Part shown: positions 51,364 to 59,337 of the stretch, in pieces | How the letters are laid out: every line of letters starts with the position of its first letter | Position numbering within the stretch: position 1 is the first letter of the stretch | Assembly: GCA_934272785.1 (NCBI GenBank) | Contig: CAKQSE010000006.1 | Coordinates: forward strand, 1-64,000 | Length of the DNA stretch: 64,000 nucleotides | Direction of reading: 5' to 3' | DNA from: an uncultured Alphaproteobacteria bacterium | GTDB lineage: Bacteria > Pseudomonadota > Alphaproteobacteria > Rs-D84 | Translations under genes and position numbers: made by a program | The notes under the pieces: generated by a model | Seen by the model: only the letters and a program-made list of their open reading frames with translations | Database searches by the model: none | Told to the model about the DNA's origin: nothing

Positions 51364-51399
51364 TCAGGGTGGCACCGCGCGGTTTCCGCGCCCCTGTGA
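51364..51399 (+). promoter_or_regulatory. T-box riboswitch antiterminator upstream of aspS
   Basis: AGGGTGGCACCGCG at 51366-51379 is an exact match to the T-box consensus (AGGGTGGNACCGCG). The element folds as the standard antiterminator: TTCAGGG pairs with CCCTGTGAA and CGCGG with CCGCG, leaving the TGGC bulge that base-pairs with an uncharged tRNA end. TGGC is complementary to GCCA, the 3' end of tRNA-Asp (discriminator G), which fits the gene that follows, aspartyl-tRNA synthetase. The CCCT strand could alternatively pair with the AAAGGG ribosome site of aspS, so control may be translational. Confidence 0.8.
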
Positions 51400-51410
51400 A
51401 AATCATTTGG

Positions 51411-51443
51411 GTGCCAAATCCAATCAAGTATAATTTTGGCACC
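51411..51443. repeat. Inverted repeat around a TATAAT box before aspS
   Basis: GGTGCCAAA (51410-51418) and TTTGGCACC (51435-51443) are perfect inverted repeats flanking a TATAAT at 51429-51434. It may be the second structure of the T-box switch or an operator over an internal promoter. No T-run follows, so it is not a simple terminator. Confidence 0.55.
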
Positions 51444-51470
51444 TGGGGAATAAAACAAAAAGGGACCAAA

Positions 51471-53240
51471 ATGGTATCATTAAATTCTAAATACAGAACG
51501 CACACGTGTGGCGAATTAAACGCGTCCAATGTGGGCCAGTCGGTTGTTCTGTCGGGGTGGGTGCATCGCAAGCGCGACCATGGATCGTTGCTGTTTATTG
51601 ACCTGCGCGATAATTACGGAATTACCCAGTGTGTGTTTGATGGTGGCGACACTGAATTAGAAAAGGTGCGTCCAGAATCAGTAATTAAAATCACTGGCAC
51701 GGTGGTTGCGCGTGACGCGTCCGCGGTCAATGATAAAATTCCAACTGGCGCGATAGAGGTCAAGGCAGAAAAATGGGAGGTTTTGACCAACGCGAATGTT
51801 TTGCCGTTCCAGGTATTTGGTGATGATGATACCGTATCCGAAGATTTGCGTTTGAAATACCGCTATATCGATTTGCGTCGTGAATCATTGCACCAGAATA
51901 TTTTGTTCCGCAATCGTATGATTAAATTTATGCGCGACAAAATGTGGGGTATGGGATTTTCTGAATTCCAGACGCCAATTTTGACCGTGTCATCGCCAGA
52001 GGGCGCGCGTGACTTTATCGTGCCATCGCGTAATCATCACGGTATGTTCTATGCATTGCCCCAGGCACCGCAACAGTTTAAACAGCTGATTCAGATTTCG
52101 GGATTTGACCGTTATTTCCAGATTGCGCCATGTTTCCGTGACGAAGATTTGCGTGCGGACCGTTTGCTGGAATTCTATCAATTGGATATGGAAATGTCGT
52201 TTGTTGACCTGGCGGATATTCAGGCGGTGGGTAACGAATTGATTCCGGCAATCATTCGTGAGTTTGTGCCAAATGCAAATATTTGCCCGGACATTCCGCA
52301 TATCCCGTTTGACGAAGCGATGTTGAAATATGGTTCGGATAAACCAGATTTGCGTAACCCGATTATTATTTCAGATGTGACGGAAATTTTCCGCGGGTCT
52401 GATTTTGGAATCTTTGCAAATGCGATTGAAAATGGCGCGGTTGTGCGCGCGATTCCGGCACCAAATTCTGCCGATAAACCGCGCAGCTGGTTTGATAAAC
52501 TGGGCGACTATGCGGTCAAGGAATTGGGCCTGGGGGGACTGGGCTATATCGTCTTTGCGGGCGAGGCCAAGGGTCCTGTTGCCAAGAAATTGGATGCCGA
52601 CCGCATTGCCAAATTGCATGAAATCGCGGGCGACAATGCATCGTTGTTCTTTGTATGTGATGCGGCGGAAACCGCGGCCAAGGCGGCGGGCAAATTGCGC
52701 AACAAATTGGGCGAAGATTTGGGATTGATTGATCCAAATGATTTCCGCCTGTGCTGGATCGAAGAATTCCCGTTCTTTGAAGCGGACCCAGAATCACCGA
52801 CGGGTATCGCGTTCACACATAACCCGTTCTCGTTCCCGATGGCAACATTGGACGAATTGAACACGCGTGACCCGTTGTCCATCAAGGCGGCCCAGTTTGA
52901 TATGGTATTAAACGGTGCCGAAATTTGCAGTGGTGGTTTGCGTAACTTTAACCCGGACATCATGGTTAAATGCTTTGACATTACGGGATATGACGAAGAA
53001 ACCGTCAAGGCAAAGTTTGGTGGAATGTACACCGCGTTCCAATACGGCGCACCACCGCACGGTGGATGTGCGTTTGGTATTGACCGACTGGTGCAAATTA
53101 TGCGCCGCGAACCCAACTTGCGCGAGGTTGTGTTGTTCCCAACCAACCAGCGTGGCCAGGATTTGATGATGGGATCGCCATCGCCGGTAACTGAACAGCA
53201 ACTGCGCGAAGACCATATCCAGGTTCGCAAGAAAAACTAA
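51471..53240 (+). CDS. aspS: Aspartyl-tRNA synthetase
   Basis: 589 aa, bacterial-type AspRS. The N-terminal OB fold (GELNASNVGQSVVLSGWVHRKRDHG) binds the anticodon; the class II core has motif 2 (FRDEDLRADRLLEFYQLDMEM), the GAD insertion domain at about residues 280-410 and motif 3 GGCAFGIDRLVQIM. It charges tRNA-Asp, and perhaps tRNA-Asn if an amidotransferase is present. I use the ATG at 51471 with AAAAAGGGA upstream; the longer frame would run into the T-box. The upstream T-box points to control by uncharged tRNA-Asp. Confidence 0.97.
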   Translation: MVSLNSKYRTHTCGELNASNVGQSVVLSGWVHRKRDHGSLLFIDLRDNYGITQCVFDGGDTELEKVRPESVIKITGTVVARDASAVNDKIPTGAIEVKAEKWEVLTNANVLPFQVFGDDDTVSEDLRLKYRYIDLRRESLHQNILFRNRMIKFMRDKMWGMGFSEFQTPILTVSSPEGARDFIVPSRNHHGMFYALPQAPQQFKQLIQISGFDRYFQIAPCFRDEDLRADRLLEFYQLDMEMSFVDLADIQAVGNELIPAIIREFVPNANICPDIPHIPFDEAMLKYGSDKPDLRNPIIISDVTEIFRGSDFGIFANAIENGAVVRAIPAPNSADKPRSWFDKLGDYAVKELGLGGLGYIVFAGEAKGPVAKKLDADRIAKLHEIAGDNASLFFVCDAAETAAKAAGKLRNKLGEDLGLIDPNDFRLCWIEEFPFFEADPESPTGIAFTHNPFSFPMATLDELNTRDPLSIKAAQFDMVLNGAEICSGGLRNFNPDIMVKCFDITGYDEETVKAKFGGMYTAFQYGAPPHGGCAFGIDRLVQIMRREPNLREVVLFPTNQRGQDLMMGSPSPVTEQQLREDHIQVRKKN

Positions 53241-53258
53241 ACATTTGTTTATGTTTAT

Positions 53259-53286
53259 TCAGCCCGCAATGCGGGCTGATTTTTTA
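53259..53286 (+). terminator. Terminator after aspS
   Basis: CAGCCCGC/GCGGGCTG stem with TTTTTT, 20 bases after the stop. Confidence 0.9.
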
Positions 53287-53316
53287 TATGAAATCAAACC
53301 TATTAAAATTTGGCAC

Positions 53317-53730
53317 ATGAACATATATAATTTTTCCCAGGAACGGTGGGAAAAAATGCAGGCGGATATAGATAAACTGGTCACAACATTAAATTTGACA
53401 GAATACCAGGCGCGCGTATTGCGTGCGCGGCGTCATCAATATGATATGACCGGATTGGTAAAGCGGGGCGGTGTGCTGTATGCGCCACGTTGTGCGGGCG
53501 ACGGGTCGGGTATTGTTCATTATGTTCGTCGCATATTATTTGGACGACGTGCCGATTTAATCGGACGTGATAAAATCTTGTTACAGGCGGTGCGCCGTAT
53601 AAAATTTATGGCCGATGGATTGCACTGTGTCCGGGTTGGACAATACCGATACTGGGCCGATAAAAATGGACAATCGGTTTCTGGGGATTATGTGCGACGT
53701 CATCTGGCCCAGCAGAAAAATCAACATTAA
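53317..53730 (+). CDS. Hypothetical protein, 137 aa
   Basis: From MNIYNFSQERWEKMQ; a longer frame would start inside the aspS terminator, so this start is preferred although no strong ribosome site is seen. Basic, arginine-rich, with NLTEYQARVLRARRHQYDM and a C-terminal part with two cysteine residues. It may be a nucleic-acid-binding protein. It converges on the AsmA-like gene, overlapping its end by four bases. Not recognised. Confidence 0.5.
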   Translation: MNIYNFSQERWEKMQADIDKLVTTLNLTEYQARVLRARRHQYDMTGLVKRGGVLYAPRCAGDGSGIVHYVRRILFGRRADLIGRDKILLQAVRRIKFMADGLHCVRVGQYRYWADKNGQSVSGDYVRRHLAQQKNQH

Positions 53731-56201
53731 AATTTATCGTGCGTTTTTATAAACTGGCGCATAAAACTGGTATCGAAATTTGTCATAATTTCGGTCAGTG
53801 AATAATTGCGCGTGCCGTCTGGCGATATGGTCAGGCGCACTGGGGCAGGTGATGGTGCCGTCCCACGCAGTGTCAGATTTAACATCACCGTCATACGCGC
53901 GTTTTCAATATCAAAATCACCATACGCATCAACGTGCCGCATTTGCAGTGACAGTGGTTGTGCGGTTATGAAATTGCCATTGTTATATTTGCCGACAATA
54001 CGCATTTTCTTTATTGCGGTTTCGCCGCTGGTCAATGCGTCTGCCAATGCATATTCGGCGTTAAATGTATTTATCTGGTCCGCAGATGCATAGAATTCAT
54101 CAAAGCCCAGCCCGATAATATATCCGCCATCAAATGATAAATCCATATCCCCGGCCAGGTTATACCATATATCGTGTGCGATGTGTCCGTTGGTCTGTAA
54201 TGAAATTTCCGCCGTAATCATTGTGTCGCGGATATTCAGTGGCATTATGCGCGATAACAGATATCCATTGATTACAAATTTATTTAACTGAATATCAATG
54301 TCGTATTTTGATGCGTCCTTGCGCAATGTGGCCAACAGGTTTCCGCGTGACGCGTCGGTGATTGAAAACGTCTGGGTGTTTGATTTTAATGCGTATACAA
54401 AATTCTTGTATTCGTTGCCGTTGTAAATCAGTGCGTCTGCTGCCAGGGAAATATCCACCGGCAATTCAAATGGCAATGTTATCGGTGCGGCCGTCAGAAA
54501 TTCCAATTCGTCATAGTTGTCAATATAATTCTGGTTCGCAAATGCGTCGGCGTTTAACAATGCAGTGCGCAGGGTGATGTTGCGACCGCTGACGCTGCCA
54601 CTGAATTTTTGTGTGCCGATTGTGACGTCCATATTTGATATGTTGCGACCGCTGTATGTGCCAGAAATCGTGTATGGCGCGTTGTTTAATGATTGCAGAT
54701 CAATGTTCGGTATTACGTCCTTGAAATTATTGCCAGACAGCAAAAACGTTTTATCTGTCATTGATATTTTCCATTTCGCGCCATGCGGAATAAACGCCAT
54801 CGCGCCATCAGACCATTTCATATCGCCCGTTGCGTCCAGCATAAAATCAGGCAAGAATTTAAAGTCTGGCACCGCCCAACGCAGTGTTTGGTTGCGTGCA
54901 AACGAATATGACGCATCGACGGATTTTGGCGTTATGTTAAATGCGCCGGCAATATCACTGAATTGAAATTCCAGTTTGCCGTTTTTGCCCAAACGACGCG
55001 TGGCACGGACCAATTTATCGGCGTCTGGCATTTTGCCCGGTGCGCGAATAGATGCGTTAAATGTTCCGTTATCCACCGCCAGCGTTCCGGAAATGTCGCC
55101 ATATGAAAACTTTGCGCATTGCCATTTATCCGGCGTGCCAGAAAACAGACACATGGTCTGGACGCCGTCGACCGGCATTGTTATCAAAATGTCATGCGCG
55201 CCATTTGCGTCAATTGTGCCACCGGTAATTGCCATATCATCGGCGACGATATTTGATATCTGGACCAGGTTTTTATCACCAATCGCATCAATTTTCAGGT
55301 GTTTAAATTCATGACCTGCCAGTTTTAATTTTCCACGTAAATCCAAATCAAATGTTGTGCGGTAAAATATATTTGATGGGTTGGTTAAAAACGTAAAATC
55401 ATAATTTAAATCATTTGCCACCAGGTGAATATCACGCGCGCCATCAGGCATCAGTTTTATATCCCCGGAAAAATGGTCTGATTGGATATCGGTGAATTCA
55501 AATCCGTATTCGCCATCCCATGCGAAATTCATACTCAGTTTTACCGGCACATCAATGCGCGGATATGAAAATTCAAACCACTGGTTCACGTTTGCCGTAT
55601 CAATGTCCAGGTGCCCGCGCGCCGTGCCATCTGTGAACAGCATGCCCGTGATTTCCAGATTGTTGTTATAGTTTTTTATTACAAATTCATCACCCGAAAA
55701 TTCCAGGTCGTATTTATGGTCATCTGTGCGGACGGTGCCGGTCAGCCCACCATCGGCCAGGCGCGCACGCACGATGTCGTAATTTTTATCATGAAATGTC
55801 ACCACGGAATTATAGATATCAATTGCGTGGTCAAAATCAGGTGCCGCCAATGAATCAATATGCAGACGTGCGCCATATATACCAATACGCCCGTGCAGCG
55901 ACGCGTTGTTTAAATCAAACATATCACTGATTGGCACAGAAAACATAACAGCGTCGATATGGCCCATCGGCACGGTGACATCATGTGCAACGATTGTTAC
56001 ACGCCCCAGCAGGCTGAAATGAACATTGCCGTCAATCTGGGCGTTTATGCCGGTCTGTTGATGTATGGCCGCGGCAATTTTCGGGCGCATGTTGTTTATC
56101 GTTATCATTGGTGGAACGATAATCAATGCCAATACGCACCCCGTCGTGACCAGCACGGTTGTCCACAAAATTCTGCGTTTATATCTGGGTTTTAATGCCA
56201 T
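53727..56201 (-). CDS. AsmA-family large periplasmic protein
   Basis: 824 aa with one N-terminal membrane helix (about residues 11-30), then the AsmA opening IAAAIHQQTGINAQIDGNVHFSLLGRVTI. The remainder is beta-strand-rich repeats, as in AsmA/TamB/YhdP proteins thought to form hydrophobic bridges for lipid transport between the membranes. The C-terminal part has a second AsmA-like module (GGYIIGLGFDEFYA ... IKKMRIVGKYNNGNF). Transcribed alone, divergent from uvrB. Confidence 0.85.
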   Translation of the reverse strand: MALKPRYKRRILWTTVLVTTGCVLALIIVPPMITINNMRPKIAAAIHQQTGINAQIDGNVHFSLLGRVTIVAHDVTVPMGHIDAVMFSVPISDMFDLNNASLHGRIGIYGARLHIDSLAAPDFDHAIDIYNSVVTFHDKNYDIVRARLADGGLTGTVRTDDHKYDLEFSGDEFVIKNYNNNLEITGMLFTDGTARGHLDIDTANVNQWFEFSYPRIDVPVKLSMNFAWDGEYGFEFTDIQSDHFSGDIKLMPDGARDIHLVANDLNYDFTFLTNPSNIFYRTTFDLDLRGKLKLAGHEFKHLKIDAIGDKNLVQISNIVADDMAITGGTIDANGAHDILITMPVDGVQTMCLFSGTPDKWQCAKFSYGDISGTLAVDNGTFNASIRAPGKMPDADKLVRATRRLGKNGKLEFQFSDIAGAFNITPKSVDASYSFARNQTLRWAVPDFKFLPDFMLDATGDMKWSDGAMAFIPHGAKWKISMTDKTFLLSGNNFKDVIPNIDLQSLNNAPYTISGTYSGRNISNMDVTIGTQKFSGSVSGRNITLRTALLNADAFANQNYIDNYDELEFLTAAPITLPFELPVDISLAADALIYNGNEYKNFVYALKSNTQTFSITDASRGNLLATLRKDASKYDIDIQLNKFVINGYLLSRIMPLNIRDTMITAEISLQTNGHIAHDIWYNLAGDMDLSFDGGYIIGLGFDEFYASADQINTFNAEYALADALTSGETAIKKMRIVGKYNNGNFITAQPLSLQMRHVDAYGDFDIENARMTVMLNLTLRGTAPSPAPVRLTISPDGTRNYSLTEIMTNFDTSFMRQFIKTHDKF

Positions 56202-56228
56202 TCTCTTCTGCCTTGTAATTTGATTATA

Positions 56229-58241
56229 ATGAATTACAATAATGGTGTGAACAAAAAAAGTATATTTTCACTGGAAAGCAATTATGCCCCCATGGGGGAC
56301 CAGCCCGCGGCCATATCTGAATTGGTGGCGGGTGTTCGTGATGGCCGTCGGTCCCAGGTGTTGCTGGGGGTGACGGGGTCGGGTAAAACATTTACGATGG
56401 CAAATGTGATTGCAGAATTGTCGCGGCCGGCGTTGATTATGGCACCGAATAAAATCCTGGCGGCCCAGTTATATACGGAAATGAAATCTTTTTTCCCGCA
56501 TAATCACGTTGAATATTTTGTGTCGTATTATGATTATTACCAGCCCGAGGCGTATATGCCCACCACCGACACATATATTGACAAGGACGCGTCAATCAAC
56601 GAACAACTGGACCGTATGCGGCACAGTGCGACGCGTGCCATGCTGGAAGAGCGCGATGTTATCGTCGTATCGTCTGTATCATCAATTTACGGTATGGGGT
56701 CACCGGAACAGTATTCGGGAATGAAACTGGTCTTGCATGCGGGGGACAAGATTGGCCAGGCGGACGTTATGCATGCGCTGGTTGATATTCAATATAAACG
56801 CAATGATGTTGCGTTTGAACGTGGGGACTTTCGCGTGCGTGGCGACACGCTGGACGTGTTTCCATCGCATTCCCAGGATCGGGCGTGGAAACTGTCGTTC
56901 TGGGGCGATGAAATCGAAGATATTTGGGAATTTGATACACTGACGGGGGCCAAGTTGCATAAATTGGACCGAATTGCGATTTACCCAAATACGCACTATG
57001 CCACCCCAATGCCCAGTGTGTTACAGGCAATCGGGCAAATCAGAACAGATTTGGAAGAACGCCTGAAATACTTTCATGAAAACATGAAGTATATCGAAGA
57101 ACAACGCCTGCGCGAGCGTGTGAATTTTGATATTGAAATGATGGAATCGACCGGAACATGTCGCGGAATTGAAAATTATTCGCGATATCTGTCGGGGCGT
57201 GCGCCGGGTATGCCACCACCAACACTGTTTGAATATTTGCCGCGTGATGCCATTTTGTTTATTGATGAAAGTCACGTTACCGTGCCCCAGATTTCGGCGA
57301 TGTCACGTGGTGACCGTGCGCGCAAGGAAACGTTGTCGCAGTATGGTTTCCGCCTGCCGGCGTGTATTGATAATCGACCACTGACATTTGACGAGTGGGA
57401 TGCACTGCGTCCGCAAACGATATTTGTTTCGGCAACGCCAGCGGAATGGGAACTGAATCAATCCGGCGGCATTGTGGCCGAGCAGGTTATTCGCCCAACA
57501 GGCCTGTTGGATCCGGTCTGTGATGTGCGCCCGACGGCGAACCAGGTGGACGATTTATTGGACCAGATAAAAAAGACATCGGGGCGCGTATTGGTCACAA
57601 CACTGACCAAGAAAATGGCCGAACAATTGACCGATTACCTGAACGAAAATGGCGTGCGTGCGCGATATCTGCACAGTGATATTGAAACGCTGGAACGTAT
57701 TGAATTGCTGCGTGATTTGCGGTTGGGTAAATATGATGTGCTGGTGGGTATCAATTTGCTGCGCGAAGGGTTGGACGTTCCCGAATGCGAATTGGTTGCA
57801 ATTATGGATGCGGATAAAGAAGGATTCTTGCGTTCGACGCGTTCGCTCATTCAGACCATTGGCCGTGCGGCGCGTAATGCAAATGGGCGCGTGATTCTGT
57901 ATGCCGATAAAATGACAGATTCGATGAACGCGGCACTGACCGAAACGGCACGTCGCCGTGAAAAGCAGATGGCATACAACACCGCACACGGCATTACCCC
58001 GACCACGGTGTCCAAGGCAATATTTGCCGAGGTTGGCGACAAGCAAGAAAAAACAGACAAGGTGCGTCGCTTTGTCTATGATAAATCGGGCGGCGTTATG
58101 GACGCGGACAGTATCCGCAAACAGATAAAGGATTTGACCAAGAAAATGCGCACAGCGGCGGAAAACCTGGAATTTGAAGACGCCGCCGAATTGCGTGATG
58201 CAATCCATAAACTGGAAGACGACCTGTTATTGGTGGAGTAG
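56229..58241 (+). CDS. uvrB: Excinuclease ABC subunit B
   Basis: 670 aa, standard length. Helicase motifs: Walker A LLGVTGSGKTFTMANVI, the beta-hairpin region YFVSYYDYYQPEAYMPTTDTYI, DEXX-type LFIDESHVTVPQ and motif VI QTIGRAARN. The C-terminal UVR motif (LTKKMRTAAENLEFEDAAELRD) binds UvrC. UvrB verifies damage in nucleotide excision repair. The start is uncertain: ATG at 56229 or GTG at 56247; both are close to a TATAAT at 56225-56230, so the mRNA may have a very short leader. Confidence 0.96.
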   Translation: MNYNNGVNKKSIFSLESNYAPMGDQPAAISELVAGVRDGRRSQVLLGVTGSGKTFTMANVIAELSRPALIMAPNKILAAQLYTEMKSFFPHNHVEYFVSYYDYYQPEAYMPTTDTYIDKDASINEQLDRMRHSATRAMLEERDVIVVSSVSSIYGMGSPEQYSGMKLVLHAGDKIGQADVMHALVDIQYKRNDVAFERGDFRVRGDTLDVFPSHSQDRAWKLSFWGDEIEDIWEFDTLTGAKLHKLDRIAIYPNTHYATPMPSVLQAIGQIRTDLEERLKYFHENMKYIEEQRLRERVNFDIEMMESTGTCRGIENYSRYLSGRAPGMPPPTLFEYLPRDAILFIDESHVTVPQISAMSRGDRARKETLSQYGFRLPACIDNRPLTFDEWDALRPQTIFVSATPAEWELNQSGGIVAEQVIRPTGLLDPVCDVRPTANQVDDLLDQIKKTSGRVLVTTLTKKMAEQLTDYLNENGVRARYLHSDIETLERIELLRDLRLGKYDVLVGINLLREGLDVPECELVAIMDADKEGFLRSTRSLIQTIGRAARNANGRVILYADKMTDSMNAALTETARRREKQMAYNTAHGITPTTVSKAIFAEVGDKQEKTDKVRRFVYDKSGGVMDADSIRKQIKDLTKKMRTAAENLEFEDAAELRDAIHKLEDDLLLVE

Positions 58242-58243
58242 GT

Positions 58244-58744
58244 GTGAATAAAAAAATATTAAAAGAAAAGACCACCTCCCCCTGCGGGGACTCCTCCACA
58301 GGAGGAGAACTTGGACCGCAACAGGAACGTGGCGAGTTCCCCTCCGGTGGAGGGGTGGCCAACGGCCGGGGTGGTCTTGCCAGCAAGTCTGTTGTTTCAT
58401 TTAATTTACCGTATAACAAAAAGTTAGTTCAGCGCGCCAAGAATTTACGAAAATCTGGCAGTCTGCCCGAAGCGTTGTTGTGGCGTGAAATTAAATCAAA
58501 GAAAATAAATGGTCTGGATTTTGACCGGCAAAAAGTTATCGGGAATTACATTGTTGATTTCTTTTGTGCAAAAATAAAAACAGTCATAGAAATTGATGAC
58601 AAGACGCACGAGTTAAAAGAGCAACATGATTCCATACGAAATAAATATTTACAAGATTTGGGACTGAGAATAATTCATATATCTGCAAAAGATGTGTTGA
58701 AAAATCCATCATCTGTGGCAGAATTGCTGAGAAGTGTTTTATAG
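58244..58744 (+). CDS. DUF559 (Vsr-like) endonuclease-domain protein with repeat-derived N terminus
   Basis: 166 aa, GTG start two bases after uvrB. The C-terminal 115 residues form a DUF559 domain: KLVQRAKNLRKSGSLPEALLW, LDFDRQKVIGNYIVDFFCA, VIEIDDKTHE, and RIIHISAKDVL. The pattern D-x-x-C ... E-x-D matches the PD-(D/E)xK-type nuclease fold related to Vsr. The N-terminal 45 residues (TTSPCGDSSTGGELG and GEFPSGGGVANGRGG) are encoded by a palindromic repeat, so part of the protein is repeat-derived or the true start is later. Role unknown; such genes are often mobile. Confidence 0.75.
   Translation: MNKKILKEKTTSPCGDSSTGGELGPQQERGEFPSGGGVANGRGGLASKSVVSFNLPYNKKLVQRAKNLRKSGSLPEALLWREIKSKKINGLDFDRQKVIGNYIVDFFCAKIKTVIEIDDKTHELKEQHDSIRNKYLQDLGLRIIHISAKDVLKNPSSVAELLRSVL
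58268..58378. repeat. Inverted-repeat element at the 5' end of the DUF559 gene
   Basis: The ends AAGACCACC (58268-58276) and GGTGGTCTT (58370-58378) are perfect inverted repeats. Each arm has a nested hairpin: CCTCC.. GGAGG followed by GAACTT on the left, GAGTTCCCCTCC..GGAGGGG on the right. A shortened copy of one arm lies at 39774-39814. The element resembles a small palindromic mobile unit carried with or by the nuclease. Confidence 0.75.
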
Positions 58745-58753
58745 GTAAAATAA

Positions 58754-59152
58754 ATGAAAGAATATTTGTTGAACAGTGTGGAAGAAACGCGCGCGTGGGC
58801 GCGGGAATTTGCGACAACCCTGCATGCGCCGGTGTGTGTGGCGTTGCATGGTGACCTGGGCATGGGCAAGAGCGAGATTGCCCGCACAATAATCCAGACC
58901 CTGCGCGGGGCAGATACGGTCGTGCCCAGTCCGACATTTACCATTGTGCAAAACTATGATGGGATATCACACTTTGACCTGTATCGTATAAATGACGCAT
59001 CGGAATTGGTGGAAATTGGATTGCCGTATGCAATCGCAAATGATATCACGTTGATAGAGTGGCCCGATATCGCGGCGGATATTTTGCCGGCGGATACGAT
59101 TCATATTTATCTGGGCGAAAATGGCGCAGGGCGCAGATTGATTATAAAATAG
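58754..59152 (+). CDS. tsaE: tRNA threonylcarbamoyladenosine biosynthesis ATPase TsaE
   Basis: 132 aa. Walker A HGDLGMGKSEIARTII near residues 33-48, the switch VPSPTFTIVQNYDG, and HFDLYRINDASELVEIGL with the late ALxLIEWP element (ITLIEWPDIA). TsaE works with TsaB and TsaD to make the t6A modification of ANN-reading tRNAs. Short spacing after the DUF559 gene suggests the same transcript as uvrB. Confidence 0.95.
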   Translation: MKEYLLNSVEETRAWAREFATTLHAPVCVALHGDLGMGKSEIARTIIQTLRGADTVVPSPTFTIVQNYDGISHFDLYRINDASELVEIGLPYAIANDITLIEWPDIAADILPADTIHIYLGENGAGRRLIIK

Positions 59153-59155
59153 GAA

Positions 59156-59306
59156 ATGTCACCTATGGCGTTTGTGGACGTGGTGCGTAATAATAACAAT
59201 GCGGATGGAAACATTCGTGCAAGAGCACACGCGCGGACTTTTGTATAAAGGTCCCGAACCACATCCCTAAGAAAGTGGATTCGTCAAGAATTCATGAAAC
59301 GCGGTG
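59156..59306 (+). ncRNA. Candidate structured RNA or 3' untranslated region after tsaE
   Basis: 150 bases between tsaE and a strong terminator with only tiny frames (a 30-codon frame at 59156 is the longest). CACC and GCGTTT near the start pair with AAACGC and GGTG near 59297-59306; inside are GGACTTT/AAAGGTCC and CGAACCAC/GTGGATTCG hairpins and a GTGC/GCAC hairpin. The pairing suggests a folded RNA. No known family motif was seen. Confidence 0.35.
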
Positions 59307-59309
59307 TTC

Positions 59310-59337
59310 AAAAAAACGGGGCGTCTGCCCCGTTTTT
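59310..59337. terminator. Bidirectional terminator between tsaE region and ftsA-rpe
   Basis: ACGGGGC/GCCCCGT stem with a GTCT loop, A-run on the left and TTTTT on the right. Confidence 0.9.

Noticed and set aside
52544..53230. 228-codon antisense frame in aspS
   Set aside because: Opposite the class II catalytic core; no start signal or domain.
57555..58208. 217-codon antisense frame in uvrB
   Set aside because: Opposite UvrB helicase motifs; no support of its own.
59156..59248. 30-codon frame after tsaE as a gene
   Set aside because: No hydrophobic segment or motif, weak start context and overlap with extensive RNA pairing.
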